Shown piece after piece: positions 27,739 to 37,981 of a DNA stretch of 64,000 nt. The notes under the pieces were generated by a model, which was not told the origin of the DNA, did not search any database, and was given only the letters and a program-made list of their open reading frames with translations. The stretch spans positions 62,001 through 126,000 of the forward strand of contig WHVA01000280.1 of assembly GCA_015179125.1 (NCBI GenBank), read 5' to 3'. The DNA comes from Gautieria morchelliformis (Eukaryota > Basidiomycota > Agaricomycetes > Gomphales > Gomphaceae). Each line of letters starts with the position of its first letter. Position 1 is the stretch's first letter. A program made the translations under genes and the position numbers.

Positions 27739-30408
27739 ATGTCGAGTAGCAACAACACGTACAAGATCGACCCCTTGAACGGGGATAATTACGCGGCGTG
27801 GCGCCGGCGGCTCGAGTGGATACTCGATGACTTAGATCTGTGGGACGTGGCTATCGGCAGGGAGACGGAACCGAGACCGGCAGATGCCGACAACGTCACT
27901 GCAACCGAGCAGCAGGAAATCGACGATTGGAGAAGGAAGGACAAGAAAGCTAGAAAAGAGATTTGCCTCAGAGTTGCCGATGAACAACTAGTTTACATCA
28001 ATCAGACGATGTCTGCGTTTGCTGTATGGACTAGTCTACAAGCAATATTCGAATCTAAGGGAGCAGTGGGGATTGTAAATCTCCGAAGAGATTTCTTCCG
28101 GACGCTTGCCGAGGACGGCGCGAACATGGAGGAGCACGTACGCAAGCTCCGCGGCATTCAACAGGAACTGAATGCGCGGGGGCATTACATCAGTGACACC
28201 GAGTTCTCGAACACGTTGCTGACGTCATTACCAGATTCTTGGTCGGCGTTTATTACGGCAGTAAACGCCAGTGGAGCCGGGACAACAGCTGATATATTAA
28301 TAGCTCGGGTCCTCGATGAGGATCGAGCACGGAAAGCTGGATCGGCACGGCAGACGGCGCTTAAGGCGCAACAACGTCACAGGCCCAAGAAAGATGACTC
28401 AGGAGCAACAAAGGGAAAGTGCCGAAATTGCGGCAAGAAGGGTCATTACGTGAAGGACTGTTGGGCGAAAGGTGGCGGCAAAGAAGGCCAAGCGCCAAAA
28501 TGGTTCAAATCAGGGAACAAAGAAACAGTCAAACAAGCAGAAGAAAAGGACTTCGCATTTGTATCTAAGGAGGTAGCATACAGTGCTATATCCGCATCCG
28601 ACTGGTTAGCCGATTCAGCGGCAACAACACATATAGCTCGAAGCCGAAACGATTTCGCTAGCTATGCCGAGGAACCATCTGAAATCGAAGGAATTTCACC
28701 TGATGCGGTACTACATACACAAGGCCGAGGCACTATATACATGGAATTCAAGATCGGCGCCAAGACGAACACGATCGAGCTACGTGACGTCAAGCATGCA
28801 CCGGATGCGCCGAACAACCTTATCAGCGTAGGGCGTTTAACTGATAAGGGCAACACGGCCACATTTTCAGGCACCGGCGTCGAATTCAAATCACGCGCCG
28901 GAGTTACCTTCGCACAGGGACAGAAGCGTGGGCGGCTGTTCTGTATGAAGGCACGGGTCACTCGATCAGTCGAGGCACGGGACTTTGCCGCAGCGGCAAA
29001 AGGACGGTCATGGGACAAATGGCACAGGATACTCGGGCACGTCAACATAAATTCTATAAAGATGTTGAAATCTAACGATCTAGTCACCGGACTTGAGATC
29101 GACGAGTCAAACGAGCCGAGCCAGTGCAAGGCATGCATACAAGGCAAGCGGCATGTGGAGCCGTTCCCCAAAAGAGCCGAGGACACTGTAGAACAGGTCG
29201 GTGACCTGACAGTATCCGATGTATGGGGACCTGCCCAGACCGAGGGACCATCGCGTGAGAAATACTTTTATTCTTTCACGGACATCAAATCGAGGTACAC
29301 CGTAATCTATTTTGGGAGCACCAAAGATGAAGCGCTCAAACACTTCGAGACGTACAAGGCATTCCTCGAGACCCAAACAGGTCAGAAACTGAAGAGGTTT
29401 CGCTCGGATAATGGAGGGGAATATGTCAATAAAAATTTCAAGGAATTTTGTGCAAAATATGGCATTATCATGGAGACCACAGCTCCATACTCCCCAGCCC
29501 AGAATGGAATTGCCGAACGACTCAACCGAACCTTACTCGAGCACGCACGGGCAATGATATTTGCCAAGAACCTACCAAAAATACTCTGGCCCGAGGCCGT
29601 GGCTTACGCGTGTTATATCAAAAATCGATCACCCACGCGAGCGCTTGGAGATGACGCAACGCCGTTCCAAGCACTATTCGGCAAGAAGCCGAACATAGCA
29701 CGTCTAGAGGAATTCGGGACAAATTGTTGGGTTATGGTGCCGGATCAACGTCGAGCCAAACTTGATCCAAAGGCAGAAGAACATATATTCGTCGGAGTAG
29801 CTGAACATGCAAAGGCCTGGAGGTACTACAATAAAGCCTCAAAGCACGTTCAAGTATCTAGGAACATTACATTTGACGAAAATGACAACCGACTCTACCC
29901 CATCCCAGATAACGACGATGACGACACGGCACCGCTTGAGGGGGAGCACTCACCGCGCGAGCATGTGCCGGACCCGATCACATCTACCCCACAGACGTCA
30001 TCACCCCAGACAACACCCGTTCCTGATCCACCTGAACAAGCGCCAGCTCCACAGATCCGACGGAGCGCGCGTATCACTCAAAGACCGGATTACCGGAAAC
30101 TGAATAATTCAGGACGCACCGAGCAGGTTTACATAACGAGAGAAATCGTCACTGAACCTGAGAATTACAGAGCGGCGGTATCACATGATGATGCGCCGAT
30201 CTGGGAGAAAGCGATGGAAATTGAGATGGACCAACACAAGACGTTAGGAACATGGGAGCTAACAGAACTACCACCCGGACGAGTAGCTATCGGTTGCCGA
30301 TGGGTATACGCTGTCAAAACACAACCGGACGGACAATTCGATAAGGCTAAAGCAAGGGTTGTGGCTCAAGGATTCACACAGAGGCCAGGATGGATTACTA
30401 CGAGATAA
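27739..30408 (+). CDS. Copia D gag-protease-integrase polyprotein
   Basis: 889-residue frame. Gag is about 1-220 (YAAWRRRLEWILDDLDLWDV, a UBN2-like capsid). The zinc knuckle CRNCGKKGHYVKDC is near 232. The protease segment WLADSAATTHIA is near 290. GAG-pre-integrase has the HILGHVNINSIKMLK type motif near 430 and CKACIQGK. The integrase core has DVWGPAQTEG, FRSDNGGEYVN and APYSPAQNGIAERLNR. A Pro/Thr-rich spacer leads to the RT entry (APIWEKAMEIEMDQHKTLGTW). Confidence 0.95.
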   Translation: MSSSNNTYKIDPLNGDNYAAWRRRLEWILDDLDLWDVAIGRETEPRPADADNVTATEQQEIDDWRRKDKKARKEICLRVADEQLVYINQTMSAFAVWTSLQAIFESKGAVGIVNLRRDFFRTLAEDGANMEEHVRKLRGIQQELNARGHYISDTEFSNTLLTSLPDSWSAFITAVNASGAGTTADILIARVLDEDRARKAGSARQTALKAQQRHRPKKDDSGATKGKCRNCGKKGHYVKDCWAKGGGKEGQAPKWFKSGNKETVKQAEEKDFAFVSKEVAYSAISASDWLADSAATTHIARSRNDFASYAEEPSEIEGISPDAVLHTQGRGTIYMEFKIGAKTNTIELRDVKHAPDAPNNLISVGRLTDKGNTATFSGTGVEFKSRAGVTFAQGQKRGRLFCMKARVTRSVEARDFAAAAKGRSWDKWHRILGHVNINSIKMLKSNDLVTGLEIDESNEPSQCKACIQGKRHVEPFPKRAEDTVEQVGDLTVSDVWGPAQTEGPSREKYFYSFTDIKSRYTVIYFGSTKDEALKHFETYKAFLETQTGQKLKRFRSDNGGEYVNKNFKEFCAKYGIIMETTAPYSPAQNGIAERLNRTLLEHARAMIFAKNLPKILWPEAVAYACYIKNRSPTRALGDDATPFQALFGKKPNIARLEEFGTNCWVMVPDQRRAKLDPKAEEHIFVGVAEHAKAWRYYNKASKHVQVSRNITFDENDNRLYPIPDNDDDDTAPLEGEHSPREHVPDPITSTPQTSSPQTTPVPDPPEQAPAPQIRRSARITQRPDYRKLNNSGRTEQVYITREIVTEPENYRAAVSHDDAPIWEKAMEIEMDQHKTLGTWELTELPPGRVAIGCRWVYAVKTQPDGQFDKAKARVVAQGFTQRPGWITTR

Positions 30409-31751
30409 CCTCACCCGTGGTCAAATTCGATTCACTACGTGTTCTATTAGCGATCGCAAACACACTCGATTGGGAAATCGAAATGATGGATGTCAAAGGC
30501 GCCTACCTCAATTCAACCATAGATGAGGAGATCTACATGCGCCAGCCCGACGGATTTGATGATGGATCTGGACGCGTTCTAAGAATATACAGAGCGCTCT
30601 ACGGACTCAAGCAATCGGGCGAGCTTGGCATCAGCGCTTACGCAAATTACTACTCGATCTCGGCTTCCATCAAAGTACAGCCGATGAATGCGTCTACATC
30701 AGACAAGATAAGGATCAATCGAAGTCATATCAGTATATGTGGACGACTTGGACTATTTGCTGACTCCAAAGGAGGGATGATTAGCTCAAGGGGGAGCTTC
30801 ATGGAAATTCCCTTTAACAGATTTAGGAGAAATGAAGAAAATCTTGGGAATTAGAGTTGAGAGGAATAGGGATGAGGGAACACTGATCATGTCACAAGGC
30901 ATTACATCGACATCATACTCGATCGATTCAACATGACACAGCACATTCCGTATCTACACCTCTGCATAAAATGATCAAACTCACGACACCCATGGACTCA
31001 ACAGGTCCAACCGCCGAAGTACCCTATGCCAAGCGAATCGGATCACTCATGTATGCAGCACTCAGCACGCGACCTGATTTGGCTTTTACCGTACAACACT
31101 TGAGCCAATTCACTACTACTTACGGAACCGAGCACTGGACGGCGATCAAGCACGCGCTCAGGTACCTCAAGGGTCACGTGACGACGGCATAATCTTCCGA
31201 CGAGACGCTGGTCTCGACCTCGAAATATTTGTTGACTCGGACTATGCTAATAGAAACGACGCACTGTCTATTAGTGGGTATGTAGCTATACTAGGAGGGG
31301 AACCATTGCATGGAGCTCGAAGAAGCAGCGAACGATCGCGCTATCTACCACGGAGGCCGAATACATGGCACTTACCGAGGGCGCCAAGCAATTAATCTGG
31401 CTGAGGCGTTTTATCGAGGAACTAGGAATCAATCAAACCCAGCCCACGTCACTTCGATCAGACAACCTAGGCGCCATTACACTATCGCATGACGCAACGT
31501 ATCATGCGCGTACCAAACACATCAATGTCGCATATCATTTCATCTGTGAGAAAGTGGCCTCTCACGAGGCATCACTTATGTACGTACCGACGAAGGAGAA
31601 CGTAGCGGACATATTTACAAAGGGACTAGACATGCATCAACATAGGTATCTATTAGGGAAATTAGGATTTTACCAAAGGGACTTCTCGCTGAGGGGGAGT
31701 GTTAGTAATCGGGACGATGACACCGCCAAGGCAGAGCCGGCACGCACTTAG
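30390..31751 (+). CDS. Copia D reverse transcriptase and RNase H, fossil
   Basis: Pieces on the plus strand: RT palm (FDSLRVLLAIANTLDWEIEM, MDVKGAYLNSTIDEEIYM, LYGLKQSG), then RNase H (LAFTVQHLSQFTTTYG ... HALRYLKG, and 31365-31751 with LTEGAKQLIWLRRFIEELG, SDNLGAITLSHD and ENVADIFTKGLD). Confidence 0.9.
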
Positions 31752-31923
31752 CCGGAGGTTTGAGATCGCTCTCGATCCCCGGGTTGCTGGTACACCGGCA
31801 CCGCATCGGCACAGCAGCTCGAAGAGATTGGTAATACAATGGACATCATATTTTGTATATAAGGCAGAACGATCTACTTGAGATCGTAGTATAACAAGTC
31901 TATTATATCTCCTTCGTTCCACA
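31700..31923 (+). repeat. 3' LTR of Copia D, plus copy
   Basis: 224 bp, same ends and TATA-like box as the 5' LTR, preceded by the purine tract at 31689-31699. Confidence 0.92.
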
Positions 31924-32763
31924 GGTGACCCCGACGTGAACGGGGTCACGTGCAACTAGTGCCTTGGGTCGGGCTCGGCTGGAGGGGCTTGGGCTCGTCG
32001 AATTGTCGACCCGCCCTGGATGTCGGCTCGGGCCACGTTATTAAACATACGACGATCGGGTTGAGCATAAAGCGTGACACGTGATATATTCAGGCGCGCT
32101 GCGAGTCGACGCAAGTCAGGCGAAGTGACTTTGAGGTCAGCTGATTAGGGGCTTTCAGTCCCGAGCTGAGAAGCAGCTTCTGGCTGCTAGAAGCTGCTTG
32201 TTGGAAAAGCTGCCCCAGGGGTAGCTTCTAGCAGCGAGAAGCTGTTGGTCGCAAGCGCCCAAAGCTGCTTGTTCGGCATTCGGCAGCCAGCACATCTGTC
32301 ACGCCGCCTGCACCCACCCACAATGTGACTCAAGGTGACAAGCGCGTCGTGTCATCACACTAACATTCACTGCGTTTAGAGCGGTAATATTTGAAAATGG
32401 AACGTTGCCAGATGTCCCTGGGCAGTACACCTATTCGGGCAACAACAGATAGACTGTATATTGCGACCTTAGAATACTCTGAGTAGATAATATATACCGC
32501 CCTTTTCAACTGTACGAACAGCCCCGGAATCTGGATTCCCGGGCAGACCCGTAAGTGTGCCCATGCGGGTCTAACCTCGCATCTGAATAGTCAACCTCGC
32601 GAGGGTATCGGGATTCCCGATGTTGGCGCAGTAGTCTAGATAGATACTAGGACGAGTTCAGTGTAAGCTAATAGTGTGCCTCGATGTCAGTCGATTGATC
32701 ACTGTAAGACAGCGTGCTCTTTCTTATAAGTCTGCGCAACCCCAACTCGACCAGTACTGTAAC
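31924..32763. other. Intergenic stretch with hairpins, upstream of the GST gene
   Basis: No gene seen. A perfect hairpin GTGACCCCG / CGGGGTCAC (31925-31949) directly abuts the Copia D LTR. 32165-32275 holds several interleaved palindromes built on AGCAGCTTC / GAAGCTGCT. 32480-32760 is the likely 5' flank of the GST-like gene. Confidence 0.55.
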
Positions 32764-33693
32764 ATGTCTTCCGACAGTATCATCACACTATATGATGTAC
32801 CTTCAGACTTTAGTGGCAAAGCATGGAGTTCCAACGGTAGCGAGCAGTCCGAGTCAAGGGTCAGTGCAACTTATGAAATTAAACCAGATATGCGCTCAAC
32901 TACAAAGGAGCACCCTACAAGACCGTCTGGATCGAATATCCTGAAATAGAGCCCACCATGCGCAGTATAGGTGCTGCGCCGACCAAGAAAAAACCTGATG
33001 GGAGCCCTTGGTATACCATCCCGGTGATTGTAGATCCATCCCGCACTGCAACTTCCGGCGGCCCTACAGTCGTCTCAGACTCCTTCCACATCGCTGAATA
33101 TCTCGACGAGACCTACTCGACCCCATCCACGGGCCCCCTGTTTCCCCCGGGGACGAAGGCATTGCAACAGCTGTTCTATGACCACTTCTTTACAAATGTC
33201 TTGTTGCAAAGCGTCCCCATGGCGCTGCCGGAGGTGATCAAGCACTTGAACTAGTCGTCTGTGAGTGGTATTATTATCGCAGCAATATTGGGATAGGCTT
33301 CCTTGACTGTCATTAAAGGTATTGGAGACTCACCTGCGAACCTATTGTCGGCGGGAAACTTGAAGACGTCTGCTCTAAAGGCTCTGAGAAGTGGAATGGG
33401 GTGCGGGATGATTTAGAAACAGGCTTGTGGATTGTTTGCGATTCGTAGCCTGTGATCTTACCTTTCAGCGTCTAGCGTTCGGTGTTCTCGCAGCATTGCT
33501 GGATAAGAATGGAAAGGATGGGAACACGCTCGCTACGGGAACGCATCCGACATTCTCGGACTTTGTCATTGCCGCGTTCCTGGAAGCGTACTTCCTCCTT
33601 TTTCCCGAGAAATGGCAGAGAATACGCACTTGGAATGATGGAAGATGGGAGCGACTGAGGGATGTGTGTGCGAAGTGGAGGAGCGTACACTAA
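32764..33693 (+). pseudogene. Etherase-like glutathione S-transferase (GTE class), decayed
   Basis: Begins MSSDSIITLYDVPSDFSGKAW (first 20 residues are typical of fungal etherase-like GSTs). After a probable intron it continues YALNYKGAPYKTVWIEYPEI, IGAAPTKKKPDGSPWYTIPV and VVSDSFHIAEYLDETY, the thioredoxin-fold glutathione-binding domain. The carboxy-terminal helical domain reappears at about 33480-33693 (HPTFSDFVIAAFLEAYFLL, WNDGRWERLRDVCAKW). Known relatives conjugate glutathione or cleave lignin-type ether bonds. The segment normally reading N-x-W-K-T-R between the first two blocks is not found, and the region between the two domains (33255-33470) has stops with no obvious splice rescue. 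It may therefore be a pseudogene, although unrecognised introns could explain part of this. Confidence 0.68.
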
Positions 33694-34080
33694 GAAGATG
33701 AAATTAGGCTCGCTAGTCACAACTAGTACGAAGGATCTATTGTGCTGGATTACACAACTGAAGTTGTCGTTCGACATTTCCCATTCCAATCTTCTCCATT
33801 GCTGGCAGATCCGGGGTTCAGGTTGTATCTCCGTAAACTTCGGTTAACTCTTCCGTGGAAGAGGTTCGGAGCAAAGGAGTACCTTGGATCCGGTGGAATT
33901 AGGTCTGGCGCGTATAGTCCTGCTGTACAAAGTATTCGAAACTAATGCCAAAACGTACCTACCCCGCTTCATTCGGGGTGCGCAGCCGCCGGCCCTTGTG
34001 AGTTCTAAAAGCGGCAGTGGCCCGTAAGCTCAACGAGCGTTTCACAAGAATACGAGGTACCGACATAAGAAATGTAATCT
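33694..34080. other. Stretch without a recognised gene
   Basis: 3' flank of the GST-like gene. Short open frames on both strands show no recognisable motif. Confidence 0.5.
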
Positions 34081-34431
34081 TTACTCTCTCACGCTTTGTA
34101 CTCTTTCTACTGTTGCTCTAGGAAATCCAACAATAGAATGTGTCAATCCCAGCAACCGAGAGGAGAAGACACACCGCAGTGAATCATCAAAATCCTCCAG
34201 CGCGTTTTCAAATATCTTCTCCTTCTCAGACAGCTCCAGGAAAGCATTCAGCTTCCGTAGCCGGTCGTACTGGTCTAGCATGCCAGTGTGAAGAGCTGCT
34301 TCGGCGTTAGCAGGGTCGGTGGATTGATTAACCATACAAGATATATTCATAAGGCAGTAAGGGATAGATTCATACCGAAGCAATACTGGTATAGTTAGCC
34401 AACATCAGTCCGGGGAGCCAGGGAATGAAGG
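34081..34431 (-). CDS. Unknown host gene, 3' exons (minus strand)
   Basis: The terminal exon (about 34298 down to 34081) reads ALHTGMLDQYDRLRKLNAF ... RATVERVQSVRE-stop. An intron with GTATGA donor, CTAAC branch site and CAG acceptor (about 34379-34299) separates it from an upstream exon reading FIPWLPGLMLANYTSIAS. That exon is cut at 34431 by the TIR element. Possible further coding sequence resumes beyond the insert at 35823-35900. I do not recognise the family. Confidence 0.45.
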
Positions 34432-35822
34432 CATCGGCGAAACCGGAAAAAACTTATAAGCACCTTATAACGGTTTATAAGCTATGTAATATATGTCAGG
34501 TATATAATTATTATATATGACCTTACGAGGCCTCGTAGACCACTCTTGTTTCACACAAGGTTATATAATCCCTCGGGAAGCACGGATAAGGCTTTACAGG
34601 TCCTGTAAGGCTTACCGCCGCTGAGATATACTTATAAGCTTGGCTATCCACTACTTTCTCTGGGAGGCATTGCGGATCAAAATAGGCCTTACACTCGGTT
34701 GTAAGTATGGTGTAAGTTGTTTGCAAGACATACGGTATTTGTATAATCAACATGGCTATTAATAAAATACACGGATGTGCGGTATGGGAGAGCGTGATGT
34801 AAGGCAACCAAAGGCAAGTGATACAAAGACCAATGGCGGCAGCCATGTGGCGGGTTGAAGAGAGCCATCATAGCCAGAGAAAGTGGACAGAGCAGAGCAT
34901 ATGAGAGTGATGGGATGAAGAGTGTAGTGACAATGAGCATCAGATGGATGAAGGGAGAAATTTGGATGCATACTGCGAGAACGGCGAGGTCGTTGAGAGA
35001 CGCACCTAATTCAACTATGCACGTGCACTCCGATCCCACCAGTAACAAACGTGATGTTTGGCATTGGTGGGGTCGGAGTGCTCGACGCTAGGCAATGAAG
35101 ACGAGGAAGGGAGGGGCAGAGGTGGGGCAGACAATGTGGTGGCCGAGCAGGCATATGTGGGTAGTGTAGTGGTGGCTAGGAGGCAACGGCAGGTGGGCTA
35201 AACTCATCAACAAGTGTATATATACGGTGTGTCTCACGTGACTCTTGAACATCGCCGACAACAATATCGGGGGACCAAAAATAGCTGTAAGTCAGGATAT
35301 TCAGTCGGATTTATACCAGTATCAATGCTTACTAAGACCATATTGTGGATGTGTCGCGCCGATCGCACCTGACTGCGATGAAAAGGCCGAAAAAGGTGAG
35401 GAAGAGTCTGAAGCCGAATCAAGCAGCAAGGCCGAAGTTGGAGAAGAAGATGGGGGAGACGAGGAGGAAGACGAGGATGGTGATGGTGATGAGGGAGGTG
35501 AGGGAGAAGGCCATGACTCTGCAGCATGAGCCTCTTCAAGTTGCCACTGGGAATAAGCGGCGAGGGTACTTCATCATTGTAAGTGGGATAAAGGCTAAAC
35601 ACGTACTTAAAAGGGGTCCACAATGCTTAATGTTGATTTGTGGGCCTGTGGAATGATTATGATATACTACAAGGAGCCTCAAGTATTACCTGAGGATTGT
35701 AGGGGTATGTAACGCCTGCAACACCTTGTACGGCCCTTACAAGCGTGTATGAGGCGCTGGCATGATTACAAAATCGGCAAGCGCTTATACGGTGGTATTA
35801 TCGAATTCCGGTTTCGCCGATG
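34432..35822. mobile_element. DNA-transposon-like element with 17-bp terminal inverted repeats
   Basis: Perfect 17-bp inverted repeats CATCGGCGAAACCGGAA at 34432-34448 and 35806-35822, 1391 bp apart, with subterminal CTTATAAG-type and CTTACAAG-type motifs on both sides. No transposase is seen. An acidic low-complexity frame (35245-35529) is probably not a gene. No clear target duplication, so the superfamily is open. Confidence 0.65.
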
Positions 35823-36240
35823 GGAGGCGAGCTGGCGTTCGCGGATGCGAAGGAGGGATTGGTAGACCTTGGGGTAGAATTAAGGGCAGGTGAGGGCTGA
35901 AAGGAGAGACAGACAAGAGGAGAGCGTTCTAAGTAGTAAGCGGAATGATGACAAGTCGAAAGCTGGCCGAAACTATCCGAAGCAGTTCATAGACAATCTC
36001 GGCCCGCAACAACGCTACTAGTGCACCAGCCCGCAACTCCGGTTTGACGAACAAGTTCATTAGAGTGTTTCATGCTTGTACTTTCATGGCAGTTCCTGAA
36101 GAAGCACCAGAAACATGAATTGCAAGCGCCGTCGGTCTTTACAACATTTTGGCAATGAGCAGTGTTTGCTGATGTGGGTCCATGTGGATATAATGGCTTC
36201 TCTGCAATGCAGGCGGCAACGCTGCGCTCTCTACGACACT
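35823..36240. other. Flank between the TIR element and the NLR fragment
   Basis: On the minus strand a CTTTCAG acceptor followed by an open Ser/Pro-rich stretch (about 35900-35823) may be the upstream exon of the interrupted gene at 34081-34431. The remainder shows nothing recognisable. Confidence 0.35.
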
Positions 36241-37077
36241 ATGGCTGCAGCTCTGGGATTATCAGGTAAGTCGCCTATCAGAGCCTTTGGTAGGATGCTA
36301 ACCACTCAATCAGCGAGTGTCATTGCAGTTCTCGAGCTCACTGCAGCGACTATCAGTGCATGCCTCAGGCCCTCAGCTATGGAAGTGGCGTCAAGAATGC
36401 ATCGAAGGACAAGAGAATCATTATTGATCAGCTGTTTGGACTCCAAAAAGTACTTGAGAGTATTCGTCGACTAGTAGAAGACGACGAGACAGCAGCATCC
36501 TCCCGATTACCGGCTTTGAATGAGCTACTTCTTCGTTGCGGTAGCGAACTGGAGAGTCTCAATACGACCCTGGAAAGGGACCTTTGACGCAAAGGCCAAA
36601 TGCACCCATTGATCTGGCCCCTAAAGGAGAGCGAGGTGCACAAGACTCTTGACAAGCTAAGCAAGCTCCAAGACTTGTTGACTACGAGCATGGACGTAGA
36701 TCAGACGTACGTTCCGCCCGCTACCTTCAAGCCGCTGATCATCATTTAGACAGTCGCTTGACCCTGAAGATAGATAGTGGTGTTGAATCCTTGCAGGAAC
36801 AGACTGCTGAGATAAGCCAGTGGAACAGGCCAAATTGCGTAAGCCGCATGTCGCCAGTGCCTCCTACGGCGGGATGTCGTTTCTGACGGCCTCGTTATGT
36901 AGAAGAACATCGTCAGAAGATCCAGAAGATCTATGAATGGCTGGCGGCTCCTGATCAGGCATCAAAACATAGAAATGCCCGTAACATGCGCCAAGCGATG
37001 ACCGGTTCATGGTTCATAGAGGGAGAACAATTCCGAGAATGGCGAGAGACCCCTCATTGGTTCCTTTGGCTCCACGG
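36241..37077 (+). pseudogene. NLR (STAND NTPase) N-terminal fragment, cut before the P-loop
   Basis: Begins MAAALGLS, and after a 54-bp intron continues ASVIAVLELTAATISAC, the amino-terminal domain of fungal NACHT-type NLR proteins. Next come GVKNASKDKRIIIDQLFGL, LNELLLRCGSELESLNTTL, WPLKESEVHKTLDKLSKLQ, then (after another probable intron) VEEHRQKIYEWLAAPDQ and GSWFIEGEQFREWR ... FLWLHGI. In intact members the next residues are the Walker A loop PGCGKT of the NACHT domain; here the sequence switches to a GT17 gene. One frame change lies around 36355-36365 and another near 36587, so it is non-functional. Such proteins act in fungal non-self recognition and cell death. Confidence 0.72.
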
Positions 37078-37981
37078 TATACGTGCGTCAGCTAATCTGG
37101 GGGTCGCAGGCGCAGACGCGCCCGCTCGTCGTCCTCTCGGAAGTGAACGAGATCCCGGCCGCGCATACCCTGCGGCTGATTAAGGCGTGCGCGGCGCCGT
37201 CGCCGCTGCACCTCCAGATGCGCAACTACATCTACTCGTTCGAGTGGCCGTACGGCTGGGGGAGCTGGCGCGCGCAGATACACGAGTGGGGCGCCCGCGA
37301 GTTTTACATGCACTCGAAGGCGACGGACGTCGTGTTGGCGGATACGGGGTGGCATTGCAGGTGCCGCATCTCTCATGGATGGCTGCGACTGCGACTGCGT
37401 GCGCCGCCGGTGGCTGACGTTGACGTTGACGGGCGCTGCAGTTATTGTTTCAGGTATATCCACGAGTTCGTGACGAAAATTCAAGGTGCGGGTTTTCAAT
37501 TCCCGGTGGTGACTTTGGCTGGCATTCAATCAATGTACTTATGTGTGGTTTGCGCGTAGGTTTCTCACACGCCGATCGTATCGGGGGAGATCGGTCCCTT
37601 CTCTCTCCAGCGAGGATTCAGAAGGTGATATGTGAGGGTACGGATATATTTAACATGTTGCCTGAGGTTCGTCATTACTCCCATTCTACGCACTCAATAC
37701 TCATTCATCATCTCGACCTTCAGGCATATTCCGTACGTCCCGCCAAATATTCACTTAACGTCCTCGACCCAACTGACCCCGCCAACCGATTATCCAGTAC
37801 AAAGACATGTTCTCTCTGATGCCGATGCGTAAGCCCCAGCGCCACACGTTCCGAGATCCGTCTATATAACCAGTCTAGCAGGTCGCAGAGTGCCGTCGGC
37901 TTACAGCAGCACCTCGTACGGAACGTGGACAGGTTCAAGTTCTTCCTGCCCCGGGGGTGCCAGCGCGCGCCCGAGGACTGA
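37078..37981 (+). pseudogene. Glycosyltransferase family 17 (MGAT3-like), 5'-truncated
   Basis: Exons with canonical borders: up to 37360, 37442-37485, 37560-37666, 37798-37828 and a last exon ending at the TGA 37979-37981. Reads VVLSEVNEIPAAHTLRLIK (the metal/nucleotide-sugar E-x-D/N-E-I-P motif), LHLQMRNYIYSFEWPYGWGS, VVLADTGWHC, SYCFRYIHEFVTKIQ, GFSHADRIGGDRSLL, RIQKVICEGTDIFNMLPEV, YKDMFSLM, QSAVGLQQHLVRNVDRFKFF, PRGCQRAPED. GT17 enzymes transfer N-acetylglucosamine to mannose of N-glycans in the Golgi. The first third, including the membrane anchor, is missing: coding sequence starts at the junction with the NLR fragment. The remaining exons look intact. Confidence 0.82.

Larger units (their letters stand above)
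27437..31923 (+). mobile_element. Ty1/Copia retrotransposon, family D, plus-strand copy
   Basis: 4487 bp with LTRs 27437-27659 and 31700-31923 (TGTTAGTAATCGG ... CCACA). A PBS (GGTTATGGGCCCC at 27660) follows the 5' LTR and the purine tract GAGGGGGAG precedes the 3' LTR. A long gag-protease-integrase frame (27739-30408) is open into RT. The RT/RNase H part (30390-31751) has several breaks. The LTRs differ at roughly 15-20 positions, older than Gypsy 1. Flanking pentamers ACATG and GGTGA do not match, so no target duplication is seen. Confidence 0.95.

Noticed and set aside
35245-35529. Acidic Glu/Asp/Gly-rich protein gene
   Set aside because: The frame follows a purine-rich low-complexity run inside a TIR element, with no start context or homology pattern.
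36986-37183. A real NLR-GT17 fusion protein
   Set aside because: The frame spanning the junction reads the GT17 exon in the wrong phase, so only a DNA-level junction is supported.
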